In this document: piece after piece, positions 22,643 to 34,090 of the stretch | Numbering within the stretch: the first letter of the stretch is position 1 | How the letters are laid out: each line of letters opens with the position of its first letter | NCBI GenBank assembly: GCA_023213395.1 | Contig: CM041465.1 | Coordinates: 169,081,741 to 169,145,740 of the forward strand | Source: Cycas panzhihuaensis | Lineage: Eukaryota > Cycadophyta | Reading direction: 5' to 3' | DNA: 64,000 nucleotides | The notes under the pieces: model-generated | What the model was told of the DNA's origin: nothing | What the model saw: the letters and a program-made list of their open reading frames with translations, nothing else | Databases searched by the model: none | Made by a program: the position numbers and the translations under genes

Positions 22643-23340
22643 TCAAACCCACCATGGGTCTTCTCTAGTTCTAAAATTGATTCCTACCCAAGGAACAAGA
22701 ATAACTTTGTCATCCACAACATTTGCATCAGCTAGGGCTAAAGACAAACGTTCTCTCCCATAGACAACCATGCCCTACTAATTATACTAAGATCTATGGT
22801 AGGGGAAAATAAACTTGTTTTCAACCAAATTCCATGACACCATGCAACCAAGGTGAGTGCATACAACATTAATGCCATATATGGCTAAGGTCCCATCGTT
22901 CTCCATAACAAGATAACTAGGGTCTCCCTTAGTGCTTAGATGAGTGTTATGTCCCTAAGATGATGGGATTTGAGGCATACCTTAGCCATGACATTGTTCC
23001 CTATTGTATCCTTCGCAGTAATTCCACCCTTGACACTTCCAGATATGGGAGGGACAAAGAATGAGGCATATAGAATCACTATCCTAGTAGTGGGTAATGA
23101 AATAACACCTAATAGAAGTAAATTCATGAGTTTTCCTTTTCCTAAATTAGGCACCTAGTCTATAGAAATATTTATAGCCTAATAAACCATTTGGGTTAAG
23201 TGCTCCTTCTTTGAACCCACATGATTCTTTAGTGGTACAAAGGTTAGTACTTAAGAAGAAGTGAAAATCCAATTGTTGCATGAAGATATTTAAGAATTTA
23301 TAGATGTAGAAGTATTTGTGAATATGGATACAATTGTCAT
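22643..23340 (-). pseudogene. petC: petC retrocopy: cytochrome b6f Rieske iron-sulfur protein precursor, intronless pseudogene
   Basis: Begins at ATG 23340 and ends at TGA 22643-22645, about 232 codons, the usual precursor length. Transit peptide region: SCNNWIFTSS, then VPLKNHVGSKKE. Mature start VPNLGKGKLMNLLLLG, then hydrophobic anchor and hinge (YASFFVPP, GITAKDTIGN). Then [33 protein letters not shown], and the C-terminus VPWVGINFRTREDPWWV. The first cluster-binding box CTHLGC is kept (22844-22861). The second is broken: FPYHRS and a stop replace the expected C-P-C-H-G-S. A one-base deletion near 22940 shifts the frame. No intron interrupts it. PetC normally carries the 2Fe-2S cluster of b6f in the thylakoid; this copy cannot. 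Confidence 0.92.
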
Positions 23341-23485
23341 TTCTAAAACCAAATAAGAAATGCTTGTGTAGTTAATGGCCCATTTCAAAAACTAGGCTCT
23401 AGAATCTCAATCAAATAACATTCACACATCCCAGGTTTTAGAAGTGCCATCTTGAGAAGGATGAGGATGGTTGCCTTTTAAAACA

Positions 23486-23500
23486 TGTTGTGACACCAAA
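23486..23500 (-). promoter_or_regulatory. C putative primer-binding site
   Basis: The minus strand reads TTTGGTGTCACAACATG just inside the right LTR. TGGTGTCA matches the first eight bases of the tRNA-Met-type site at seven positions, then diverges. Weak on its own, but it agrees with the direction of the captured genes. Confidence 0.4.
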
Positions 23501-23843
23501 TGTAAGATGCACATACTTGATATACAAAAACCAAAATGATCAATCACAAAGGTCAATATATAGATCTATTAATGTATTGATATATTAATAATTGAGTGTA
23601 TACATGTATGATAATATAAAACTAACACGTGAGAGTTTTTAGGAATATGAAGGGTTGATCATGCAAGGTGACATATGGCACCTTGTATGATCAACTTATA
23701 AAGAAATTATAATGAGATGTGAGCAAAAGAGGCCCCACATGTATAGGCTCATAACCTCAAGTTATAACTAACCCCAACTATGATAGCAATACCCTTATAA
23801 TGCACTAACATAATGTCATCACTTTAAACATTCAATATACAAC
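23501..23843 (-). repeat. C right (5') LTR, main part (last 27 bases at 45529-45555)
   Basis: TGTAAGATGC..., matching 20376 onward. Interrupted at ACAAC by element D. The remaining CCATAAATTAAAC...TTCCAAAA lies at 45529-45555, so the full LTR is about 370 bases. Confidence 0.88.
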
Positions 23844-26800
23844 TGGAATCACACGTCTGGGGGGGTTGCTAAACTTGAATAAGATCAAGATGAATAACAA
23901 ATGGTTTTGGTGGCTATGGACCTACGATGGAAAGTGAAAGAAATCACTCACAAAGGGCGTCTGTGCATCGAAACATAGGTTCAAATCCCGCAAATGGTAC
24001 ACAAACTCCTTTAAAGCAACTTTTCCTTGATTTGGAGTGGTGGATAGATGAGGGATCTCCTCAGTTTCCTGAGTAACCTCAAAAGGGTCCCTCCCATCCT
24101 TGGATGGTCGAAGGAGGGAGGAAAGAGGCGAGGGAAGGGCTACTCATGTGAAGGGGTTATGAAGGGGATGACCTTTAGCAGGAAAAGAGGAAGAACACAC
24201 ACATAATCCTAAAGCAGCTTGCAATATAAGTGGTCAAGTTATTGGTTAGTTTCATAACTTAAAGGCCAAACTAGGGAGGTCAATCTTAGAGAAAGAGGAA
24301 AGGTAAAGCAAATGACCTTAAGAGGGGGTGCTCTCAAGGTGCCAAACCTAAGGAGGATTCTAGGAGTGGCGAGTCAACAAAAAGGGTTATCTTTATATTT
24401 GTCTTCATTCTGTATACAGTAAAGAAATGTAAAGTGAGAGTGTGGTATTTATGGTAATGGAATATGTTTATGTTTAAAAGAAATTACTATTTAAGGAAAT
24501 AAAGTAATGCAAATCTATTTCTCTCATTTACTTACATGTGCAACCTCACTCTCTTTATTTTTTTAAATGTAAAAAGGGAAGATCATTGCTATATGACACA
24601 AAGCTCATCCAAAGAGTGTAAAGTTCCTAGGTGACGATGTAATAGAATTAGGAGAGGCATGTGCATACAAGTGCCTAGATTTCCCCTATATGAGCTTTGC
24701 AAAAAATAAACAATCGAAGTGCAAGAGACCCAAACCAATCTTTTTCTTTCTTTCTTTCCCAAATGATATTCAAAAGAAGGGAAACAAGTAAGGGAAAAAG
24801 ACTAGGAAAAGAGAGGCACACCTGGAATATGATGGCCAAAGTAGTGCTACCCTCACCATGCTTGCGACCCTCACCTGTCCCCTTACTGTGGATGGCACAA
24901 CGGAAGGAGTTTTGGCGAAGAAGGGGGCTTCCTTACATTCCCTTGAAATCAAAAGGAAATGTAGTGCAAGGGAATGTAAAGACTATTGCAACTCCACCTT
25001 ACAATGTTAAGAGTGAAAGAAAGTGATTATTGAAAGAAGAAGAACGTACCTAAGATGAAGTTCCATTTTTCTCCAAGTGCAAAAGAAAACTTGCAACCAA
25101 ACGAGGTTTTCCCTTTCCTAAGGGGCACCAAACATATGTGGAAGAAATATACAAGATGGAAAGTGATAAGATATGACTATCTTAATTAAAATGAATATAT
25201 TCAATATCAATATCACTCCTTATGCTTCATATGCTATTTAGTATGCAATATGGGAAAGGGGGGAAAAAGAAAAAGGAAGGGTGGTTAGCCTTGGAATGGC
25301 TAACCCTCCAAATCAGAGGTGTTCCACACTACCCCCTAAGTACCAAGATGAAGGGGGAAACAAATGCAAGAAAGCTTCTAAGAAGACACGAAGATTATGA
25401 GAAATATTGTAAAGGTTGTCGATGTTACAAAAGTTGCATCATGCAACTTTTGCAAGTTTTACAAAGTTTGAAACTAAGAGACAAAAGAATATGGAGTGGG
25501 GGATGAAACCCCACCTATGTAGGATCTACTATGCTGGTTACAAGCATAGCAATGGCCTGCCTACACTGCCACTAGTAATGATCTACTCCTTAATGGCCCT
25601 TTTGGAACTTAAGGGACATATGGAGAAGGGAGAGGTGAGGAGAGAAGGGGGTTGCCCTTGAGGAGAAGGCACGTTGGGTGCAAGACCCTACCTTTAGCTC
25701 CTTTCACTCTACATGGATACCTTTGCCTTGTTGCCTCCTTGAAGAAGCCAGGAAGGGGCCAAAAGAAGAAAAAGACAAGCAAAAAATGGAAGGGTTCACC
25801 CCCCATTGCAATAGAAAGGAAGGGAAAATTACTTCAAGAAAGTATTAACAAATAGTATTTATGTTGCTTAATGAAAAGAAAGCAAAAGATTGACTTGGAG
25901 ATGCCTTCTATAAGCGAATATGAGGTAGATCTACCTATGAAGTTGGATGGAGAAAATAAAACCTATGGGGTTTGTAAGAGAAAACCCCAATGATGTAGCA
26001 AGTAGGAATAAAACTGGAGTAAGAAAGATAGTTGGAACTTGATGGAGCATTTGGAGCATGGTCTTCTCTTGTCTGGCCACATTGTAGGCCTATAACCATG
26101 AGTCTGGGGCTACAGGAGGTTGGTAACTAGTTGAGAAGCAAGTGTAGTAGAGTTGATCCTATTTGCAGGGCATTTTTAGAGAAGATAGTGGAAAGAATAA
26201 GTGAGAGAGAGATGAAATGAGGGTGTTTTTGGGTTTTTAAACCCAACCCTAGCTCAATCAAAGAAGTCTTTACCACATGGCAATTTCATAATAAATGTGA
26301 AATTAGCAATGGAAAATAAAAAAGTGACTATGGGACAGTCACCCTGTGGTAAACTTAGTGGTACCATGAAGTTTATAGAAGTATCACAAAGTTTAACACA
26401 GTGCGGTTGAAACAAAGGAAAAAAGAGTAAATGGGAGCCTGAAAGCTCTAAAAAGAGGGGAAACTCAAGCCCAAGGAGGTATGATACTATATCCAAGTGG
26501 AAAAAGGGGTTATGGAGCCTAGAGAGGCCACAATGAGTAAATAATAAAGGTGAAAGGTTCCCCAACAAGGACAACAAGTGGATGCAGGGTGACAACTAAG
26601 CCTAAGCAGGGTGCTAGGGGTCATGTTGTGCCAGTGAGTGATGAAATGTGGGCTATGGAAGCCAATCAGTACTTGGGAATGTCATGGAGACATGGAGGAG
26701 GGTTGTAGAGCACCATGGGATATGTATCTCTAGATTGTCATAGGCTAAAAAGTGTTGGGATGCAATATGGTCAAGCAATAGATGCATAGTGGTCATGCAG

Positions 26801-26935
26801 TAAATCAATCATCATGCAATGTCGGTGAAGTGCTTTAATCTATTTTTTATGGAACTAATAAAAGTAAGTGATAGAAGCATACCTATACTTACCTGAGTTG
26901 ACTCACTCATGTCCATTCCCAGTAGTTAGGAAACA
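23844..26935 (-). repeat. D left (3') LTR
   Basis: Starts TGGAATCACACG, ends AGTTAGGAAACA. Co-linear with 42384-45523; the two copies show many substitutions and small indels, visibly more than the LTRs of E, as expected for the older element. It lies about 400 bases beyond the D RNase H when E is removed. Small ORFs here (for example around 24.8 and 26.4 kb) recur in decayed form in the other LTR and are not genes. Confidence 0.9.
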
Positions 26936-26944
26936 CTGCCCCCT
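26911..26944 (-). promoter_or_regulatory. D polypurine tract and start of 3' LTR (copy 2)
   Basis: On the minus strand AAGGGGGCAG is followed directly by TGTTTCC, the first bases of D's LTR. Purine tract plus LTR start is the expected plus-strand priming site. A second copy of the same junction lies at 34091-34125. Confidence 0.7.
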
Positions 26945-26951
26945 TGGTAGT

Positions 26952-28140
26952 TGATCTGAATCTTGAATGGGAAAGTAAAAACTTTAACCAATTGAAACAA
27001 AATCCAGAACAATTTACATATTATTACATAGAATTAGAAATATTTAGAATTTTCTTACAAAACTCCTTTGTTTATGCTATGTTGAGCATGCAAGGGACTA
27101 CTGCAGTATTTTGGGACAGAGAAAATGAGAGCTGGGCACTCCTTGAGCTACTACCCATTCGCTGGAACCTCTGTCTCGAAGTCTACAAAACTGTTTTTGG
27201 TCTTTTGTTACTAAAAACCCCGTTTTGGTGAGGAAGAACTGGCTAGCGTCTCTTTTTGGGACTGCTGCTCTTGCTGTCTTCTCTTCTTGGCTGCAGCTAT
27301 GATTTTTTGGGCTCCTTCAAGATCCCCACAACAGGTTTTTTTTCTGTTGTGTTTCTGCTATGTTCTCTCCCAACGCAGATTTTCACACTTTGGAGCCGTT
27401 CTCCTTCTGGAAAGTCGATTTCTTGAAGCTTTCCTCAATTCTTTCTCTGTGTTGCATCTAGGGTTGCGGCGTCCTCTTATTTCTTTCAAAAATATCTGTC
27501 GAGATCCCCCGAATTCCTCTCCAGAAATTCACTTAAAAGCGTTTTCATTTGGGGCTGTTTTTCTGTTTTTTCAGTTTTCTAATGGGTTTCAAAACGGTTT
27601 GATAAATCTTGGAAAAATCCTTTTATTTTGGAGTTTTTCCTCTTTGAATACGTAGAGGACATGTGTGCGCACCCTCTCCTCAAATTTCGTGCCAAACGAT
27701 TACTGTTTGTGCTGCCAAAACCATTTCCATTTTTGTTATTTTTTCTCTTTTTGACTTAGCATGTGATCTACGTAGTTGGCGTAGATCTCCATGTTGGCGT
27801 TGCAGTTCTGTAGTAGCCTGTAATAGCTCTGTAGTAGCCTATAGTAGCTCTGTAGTAGCCGTAGCACTTGCGTAACACCTTGGTAGCACCTTGGTAGCAG
27901 TTATAGCACCTTAGTAGCACCTTAGTAGCAGTTGTAGCACCTTAATAGTAGCTTGGTAGCAGTTATAACACCTTTTTGTACTTGTAGAAATACATTTTTT
28001 TTACATTTTTAAGCCTTTTAAAGGCATATTTCTACTAAATGAAGACCATTAAGCCTTTTTAAGGCAATTTTCTACTACATAAAGACCATTTATATGAAAA
28101 ACAAAGTATTTAGAGTATTTTAAAGATCTGAAACGGATCA
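26952..28140 (-). repeat. E left (3') LTR
   Basis: TG...CA ends and GTAGT just outside. Contains the minisatellite at 27806-27970. GAACTCCCCTTTTTTAGG follows at 28141, the purine-rich tract on the minus strand. Small ORFs at 27.0-27.9 kb recur in the other LTR and are not independent genes. Confidence 0.95.
27806..27970. repeat. Minisatellite in E left LTR
   Basis: Imperfect tandem array first of GTAGTAGCC/AATAGCTCT units and then of about 11-base AGCACCTTGGT-like units with interspersed AGCAGTT. The matching array in the other LTR is at 33715-33890, with small copy differences. Confidence 0.8.
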
Positions 28141-28159
28141 GAACTCCCCTTTTTTAGGA

Positions 28160-28463
28160 GTTCATGGCCTCATGAACTTTATAGTTGTAGATGAGGGAAT
28201 TTGATTTTCCCTATTTCCTTATTATACCATTTTGCTTTGATGGGTACTTGTCCTTTCTCTACAATTCTGAAGGACTCGATTATGCCTCTTCGAGTCTCGG
28301 TCTGCTTCCTTTGAAGAATGCAATCATTTTGTATTGGTTCCTCTTTCTCTATCCTCAACTCCTCTGGGTTTGGTAAGAGTGGAACTCCATCTTCATCTTC
28401 ATCCAACATGGATGGCTCGAACATCTTCAGATTCTCAACATTCACTATGGAATACATCTTCAT
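28160..28463 (-). pseudogene. E chromodomain-like C-terminus of integrase
   Basis: NVENLKMFEPSMLDEDE follows the integrase, then ILQRKQTETRRGIIESF and GQVPIKAKWYNKEIGKI. This resembles the chromodomain-like module at the end of chromoviral integrases (TRRG-x-x-x-x-(F/Y) and KAxW). The canonical aromatic cage is not evident. Confidence 0.6.
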
Positions 28464-29580
28464 AAATTCTGGAAGTTCAAGCTAGAAATCATTTTCCCCA
28501 ATTTTCTTCAGGATTATAAAAGGACCATATCGTAAAGGCTTAAGCTTTTTGCCTTCACCTTGCAATCTTTTCTTACTGAGATGCAACCAAACTCTATCTC
28601 CTTCCTTAAAAGAATGGCTGCTTCTATGTGCATCATGTCGCTGCTTGTATCTCTGTTGAGATTTTTGAAGCTGTTCTTCAACTTGTTGATGGATTTTTCT
28701 AATTTTTTACAAGAATCTTTATGCCTTTTCATCTCCTTCTTCTTTATTTCCATTTCCTGTAGAAAGTTGAGCAGAGAATTCTAAATTGAAAGGACTTGTA
28801 GGCAGAAATCCCAAACATACCTCAAATGGTGATTTCTGGGTTGAGCTATGGATAGCTCTGTTGAATGCAAATTACAAGTATAGGAGACTTTCATCCCAAG
28901 TTTTAGGATGCTTGGCATTGTATCCTCATAACAGTTGTACCGATGTCCTGTTGACAACGTCAGTCTGGCTATCTGTTTGAGGATGAAAAGCTGTACTCAT
29001 CTTTAGCTTCGTATCCATCATTCCCCAAAGTGTTTTCCAAAAATGACTCAAAAATCTACTGTCTCGATTAGAAATAATTAAGTTGGGAAGTCCAAAATAC
29101 TTCCAAACATGCTGGAAAAACAATCTAGCTATGTCTTCTCCTGTATGTGTTTTCCTATAGGGAATCAACATCACCGTTTTACTGAATCAATCAACAACTA
29201 CAAACAAATAATGCATACCATTTTTGGTTTGTGGTAGTCCTCCCAAGAAATCCATGGAGATGCTTTCCCATGGTCGTGATGGAATAGGAAGTGGAATGTA
29301 CAATCCAAACTTCCTATTGACTGGCTTTGATGTAATACATAATGTACACCCTCATACTACTGTAGTCACATCTTGCTGCATGTTTGGCCAATACATATAT
29401 CGCTACAAGTTTAGCAACGTCTTTCCCACTCCAAAGTGTCTTGCAACTCGAGAGGTGTGAGCTTCTCTTATCCACTTCATTCGGTCTGCATTCTTTGGAA
29501 TGCAAAGCTTATCTTGCTTACAAAGAAGTCCATCTTTCAGTTTGAAATCTACAACTACTTTTCCTTACTGTAGCTGCTCA
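28464..29580 (-). pseudogene. E integrase
   Basis: LCKQDKLCIP, REAHTSRVARHFG (His pair) and CTLCITSKP (Cys pair), then WESISMDFLGGLPQ with the first Asp, LPNLIISNRDSRFLSHFW with the second, and STAFHPQTDSQTDVVNRT. The third catalytic position, Glu in most relatives (Q-T-E-V-V-N-R-T), is Asp here. After that come the FNRAIHSST and GDRVWLHLSKKRL blocks. A few stops, otherwise well preserved. Confidence 0.92.
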
Positions 29581-29639
29581 AAGATAGGCTTGAATGCCTC
29601 ATCTTTCAAATATAAATCAACATATTCATCATGGCAGAA

Positions 29640-30200
29640 AGGTTGAAATTACATAGCTACCAACAAACTGGAATTACCTTGTTGTTGAGGAGGTCTGGAC
29701 AGCAAGTCTACAATCTTATTCGTCACTCCTTTCTTGTATTTAACCACGATGTAAAACTGCTGCAAATAGGACATCCACTTCATGTGCTTAGCCTGCTGCA
29801 ACTTGGACTGAGTCTGCAAAAATTGTAAAGGCTTGTGGTCGGTGTGGATGACCACTTCATTTCCTAACAAATAAGGTCTCCAATGCTTCACTGCTTAGTG
29901 CAATGCATAAAGCTCCTTATCATAAGTTGGGTAGTTTATGATAGCTCCATTAAATGTCTCTGAATGGTAAGCTATCAGTTTTCTTTCTTACTTCAATACT
30001 GCTCCCATGGCATAGCCTGAAGCATCAGTCTCCAATTCAAATGGCTTCTGCAGTGAGGGTAAAGCTAACACTGGTGCCTCACAGATTTTCTGCTTCAAAA
30101 GCTTGAAAGCTTTTTCTTGTTCATTCTCCCAATAAAATTTTGCATGTCCTCCCGTCAATGCATGAAGAGGTGCTGCAATTTGAGAGAATTTGAAAATAAA
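29640..30200 (-). pseudogene. E RNase H
   Basis: EVVIHTDHKPLQFLQTQSKL and HMKWMSYLQQFYIVVKYKKG, then DLLSRPP at the end, the standard gypsy RNase H C-terminal half. Upstream (about 30000-30150) lie blocks like EKAFKLLKQKI and APVLALPSL. Frame breaks at several sites. Confidence 0.9.
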
Positions 30201-30941
30201 TTTTCTTAAATACTGACATGCACCAATGAAACTTCTTACCTCTGTGGTTGTCTTGGGTGTGGGCTAATTGAGAATGACTTTGATCTTTGCTGGGTCAATC
30301 TTCAATTCTCCTCCTCCAACCACGAAACCTAAGAAGACGAGAGATTGCTTTCCAAACTTGCACTTCTTTAGATTTAGTTTTAACTGCTGCTCTTAGAGAA
30401 CTTTGAGTACTTTCTCAACATGTTGGAGGTGCTCCTCCTATGTTTGGCTAAAAATCAGAATATCATCTAGATAAACAATTACAAAGTTATCAATGGAGGG
30501 TCTTAATACCTCATTCATCAACCTCATGAAGGTGGCAGGTGCATTACACAGACCAAACGGCACCACCAACCATTCAAATAATCCTTGCTTCGATTTGAAG
30601 GCTGTCTTCCAATTATCCTCCTCTCAAATTCGAACCTGATGATAACCTGATTTTAGGTCTATTTTACTAAAATATCTTGCTGACTGCAGCTGGTCCAACA
30701 AGTCATCTATCCGCGGTAAGGGATGTCTATTCTTTATGGTGATTTTGTTCAAAGTCCGGTAGTCAATGCATATTCTCCATCCTCCATCTTTCTTTGGCAC
30801 CAAAACAATAGGTGATCCACATGGGGAACAACTCAGCTTGATCACTCCTTGTTTTAAGAGTTCTTGAATCTGCCTCTTAATCTCTTCATTCTCCAAAACT
30901 GAGTTTCGGTTGAGACTAAGATTCAAAGAAAGGTGAATCAA
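30201..30941 (-). pseudogene. E reverse transcriptase
   Basis: [73 protein letters not shown]. Then, past a stop, [18 protein letters not shown] and [15 protein letters not shown] near 30460-30485, where the YLDD catalytic motif is intact. Standard Ty3/gypsy RT. A stop after HQVRI and a few more elsewhere. Confidence 0.95.
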
Positions 30942-31228
30942 GAATCACCGGATTTCATGTTCAATTGCCCTTTTAGGGGGCAGCCCTTAAGGTTCTTGGA
31001 ATACGTCATTGTACCTATTCCTTAGGTCTTCAATCTGCTGCACTTGCTTCTTATCCGATTCGTATTGAGGACTCGCTTGCTCATTTTTTCCACCTTTGGC
31101 TTTATCATCGGTGAGACAAACTTCCTACAAGCATTAATTAATCTTTTTGCTTGTTGGGAAGATATGAGAGAAATCTTCTTCTGTGGTTTTGATGCATTGA
31201 TCAGATATGATCTCCTGTCCTTGATGAG

Positions 31229-31624
31229 TCAAATCTTTCCTAGCCTCCTATGGTGAACTCCATCTCTATCATAGAGATATGGGCTGCCAAACACAACTTG
31301 ACAAACATCCAAAGGGACTACTTCACATTTAACTTCATCAATGAACTTTTCAGAAATTGCAAATTTAAACTTACATTGGTGAGTAACCTGTAACTCTGAA
31401 TCTTTTTGCAACCATCCAAGAGGATATAGTTTTGAATGTGCATGCATCTTTAATCCCAGTTTCTTTACCAATGCTTCTGAGATTAAATTCTTTTGACTTC
31501 CTCCATCAAAGATGGCATCAACCATGCTTTGCTTCACTTGGATTCTTACCATGAAGAGCTCCTCTCTAATCTCTGGATCAACTTGTTGATGGTTACTTTC
31601 AGGCTCCACATTAGCCATGAGCAT
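31229..31624 (-). pseudogene. E aspartic protease
   Basis: MVDAIFDGGSQKNLISEAL carries the catalytic Asp as D-G-G-S (D-S/T-G in many relatives). Then LPLGW-like YPLGWLQKDSELQV, DEVKCEVVPLDVCQVVFGSP and YLYDRDG. The order matches the protease of this gypsy lineage. Open over 131 codons. Confidence 0.85.
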
Positions 31625-32134
31625 TAATTTCTCATTGGCTTCTTTAATGCCGCAAACATTTTCATCACCTACAGAGTTAAGTAAAGTTTTACCTTTAGTT
31701 TTAACTTTACCTTTCCCCTTGTTCTTGGGTCATTTTTCTGGGTGTAGAAACCAACAGTCTTCTATCTTTGTGACCCGCTTAAAATGAGTACAAGTGATTT
31801 TGATTTGGGTGGTATTAGCTTGTTTCATCTTGCCAAAACCTCTAATGGATTGTTGTCCAACTTTACTTGGAAACTTCATTCCTTGGGCAGGTTTATTACT
31901 ACCTTCTGGAGGTGCAAACCTTTTCCTTTCGGCATAAACCTTCTTATTCCTCTTTTCTGTGGCAATCGCTTTCTTGCTGGATTCGTTAAGCGATTTGACT
32001 TCGAACAGCTGAAGTTCTTACTGAATATGCTGGTGCAGTCCTCCAATATATTTTAGCATCATATCTTTACCCAGTAAAGAGATGCCCAACACAATAGCTT
32101 ATTTTTAAAATTCTGTTGTGTAATCTTAGACATT
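31625..32134 (-). pseudogene. E gag C-terminal part with zinc-knuckle remnant
   Basis: Broken frames between the capsid and protease. Near 31740-31800 KRVTKIEDCWFLHPEK corresponds to the end of a CCHC knuckle of the form C-x2-C-x4-H-x4-C-W-x-L-H-P-E; the first two Cys are not visible. Followed by a Lys/Gly-rich linker (KNKGKGKVKTKGK). Confidence 0.65.
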
Positions 32135-32653
32135 TTAGCCTCTTTCCTGTCGGTAATATTGCCATTTAATCCTCTGTTGTTCTTCATATCCAATAGGATA
32201 GAATTTCTTCTTTATGAGGATTTTAAACTGTTGCCAAGTGATTTCATTTATATTATGGGATTTAATGTATGCATTCCACCAAACTAATGCATGTTTAGAT
32301 AATTTTAACCTAGCAAAAGTTATTTTCTGCTGGTTTTTATACCCATAAATGGAAAAATAAGTTTCTAGTTGGTCCAACCAACTATCTAATTTTTTAGCAT
32401 CCAACGTTCCATCATAGATGGGCAATTCAAGTTTTGCCTCTACCTTGAATGGATGTGAGAATACTGCCGAATTGTCATCTTCATCATTTTCTTGTTGGAC
32501 TTCTACCATCTCTTCATTCGTCTCCTTTTCCATCGGTTCTTCTTCTTCCTTCTTTACCCCTTTGGCTGTTGAAGAAGAAGTTGCAACTAGTTGTGCCACA
32601 AGCTGGGTTAGCCTGTCGAGGTTTTGCTCCATTTTCATGAACCTTTCCTCCAT
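32135..32653 (-). pseudogene. E gag (capsid)
   Basis: Starts MEERFMKMEQNLDRLTQLV (coiled coil), then an acidic Glu/Asp-rich linker, then the capsid: KLELPIYDGTLDAKKLDSW, LETYFSIYGY, FARLKLSKHALVWWN, ITWQQFKILIKKKFYP. This is the Retrotrans_gag pattern. 172 codons open, starting about 200 bases after the primer site. Confidence 0.9.
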
Positions 32654-32852
32654 TTTCTGCTCTGGATCAGCGATCTTCCTTCGCTATTTTCTTTCTCTTT
32701 CTAGAGGCTCGGTTAGAGGTTCACCCGTTAATAGATATTGATATCTAGTTTTCATAAAAACTTCTACAATGAAAGTAAGAGGATTTTTTTTTCTTCTTCT
32801 TTTCTTTCTTTTTCTTTAAAATCACTAAGTTCCCAAGGGTTTCAAGAAACTA

Positions 32853-32864
32853 GCTCTGATACCA
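32853..32864 (-). promoter_or_regulatory. E primer-binding site (initiator tRNA-Met type)
   Basis: The minus strand reads TGGTATCAGAGC exactly, seven bases inside the right LTR. Confidence 0.92.
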
Positions 32865-32871
32865 AAAATAT

Positions 32872-34053
32872 TGATCTGAATCTTGAATGGGAAAGTAAAA
32901 ACTTTAACCAATTGAAACAAAATCTAGAATAATTTACATATTATTACATAGAATTAGAAATATTTGGAATTTTCTTACAAAACTCCTTTGTTTGTGCTCT
33001 GTTGAGCATGCAAGGGACTGCTGCAGTGTTTTGGGAGAGAGAAAATGAGAGTTAGGCACTCCTTATGCTGCTGCTCATTCGCTGGAACCTCTGTCTCGAA
33101 GTCTACAAAACTGTTTATGGTCTTTTGTTACCAAAAACCCCGTTTTGGTGAGGAAGAACTAGCTAGCGTCTCTTTCTAGGACTGTTGCTCTTGCCGTCTT
33201 CTCTTCTTGGCTGCAGCTATGATTTTCTGGGCTCCTTCAAGATCCCCGCAACAAGTTTTTTTTCTGCTGCGTTTCTGCTGTGTTCTCTCCCAACGCAGAT
33301 TTTCACACTTTAGAGCCGTTCTCCTTCTGGAAAGTTGATTTCTTGAAGCTTTCCTTAATTCTTGCTCCATGCTGCGTCTAGGGTTGCAGCATCCTCTTAT
33401 TTCTGTCAAAAATCTCTGTCAAGATCCCCCAAATTCCTCTCCAGAAATTTGCTTAAAAGCGTTTTCATTTTGGGTTGTTTTTCTGTTTTTCTGTTTTTCT
33501 AACGGGTTTCAAAACGGTTTGATAAATCTTAGAAAAATCCTTTTATTTTAGAGTTTTTCCTCTTTGAATACGTAGAGGACACGTGTGCGCACCCTCTCCT
33601 CAAATTTCGTGCTAAACGGTTACCATTTGTGCCGCCAAAACCATTTCCGTTTTTGTTATTTTTCCATTTTTTGACTTCTGCGTAGCAATCTCCATGATTC
33701 GTAGTAGTCTCTGCAATGGCGTGATTCTGTGACTGTAATAGCTCAGAGTGACTGTAGTAGCTCCGTAGCAGCCATAGCACTTGCGTAACACCTTGGTAGC
33801 ACCTTGGTAGCAGTTATAGCACCTTAGTAGCACCTTGGTAGCAGTTGTTGCACCTTAATAGCAGCTTGGTAGCAGTTATAGCACCTTTTTGTACTTGTAG
33901 AAATAAATTTTTTTTACATTTTTAAGCCTTTTAAAGGCATATTTCTACTAAATGAAGACCATTAAGTCTTTTTAAGGTAATTTTCTACTACATAAAGACC
34001 ATTTACATGAAAAACAAAGTATTTAGAGTATTTTAAAGATCTGAAACGGATCA
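32872..34053 (-). repeat. E right (5') LTR
   Basis: Co-linear with 26952-28140. Contains the matching minisatellite at 33715-33890. Ends ACGGATCA directly before GTAGT. Confidence 0.95.
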
Positions 34054-34090
34054 GTAGTAGAGCCTCACTGCTTAGAAGCATAACACGATA

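Larger units (their letters stand above)
26952..34053 (-). mobile_element. Element E: full-length Ty3/gypsy (chromovirus-like) retrotransposon, minus strand
   Basis: LTRs 26952-28140 (1189 bases) and 32872-34053 (1182 bases), TGATCTGAAT...ACGGATCA, with exact GTAGT duplications (26947-26951 and 34054-34058). Primer site TGGTATCAGAGC on the minus strand at 32853-32864. Minus-strand order gag, protease, RT, RNase H, integrase, chromodomain-like tail. By eye, 15 differences separate the first 214 bases of the two LTRs, so it is the youngest of the A-C-D-E nest but not recent. Frames are long with scattered stops. Confidence 0.95.

Noticed and set aside
23960-24000. GGTTCAAATCC, a good match to a tRNA/SINE B box, in D's left LTR
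   Set aside because: No matching A box or cloverleaf upstream, and the right LTR copy is changed at this site. Chance match.
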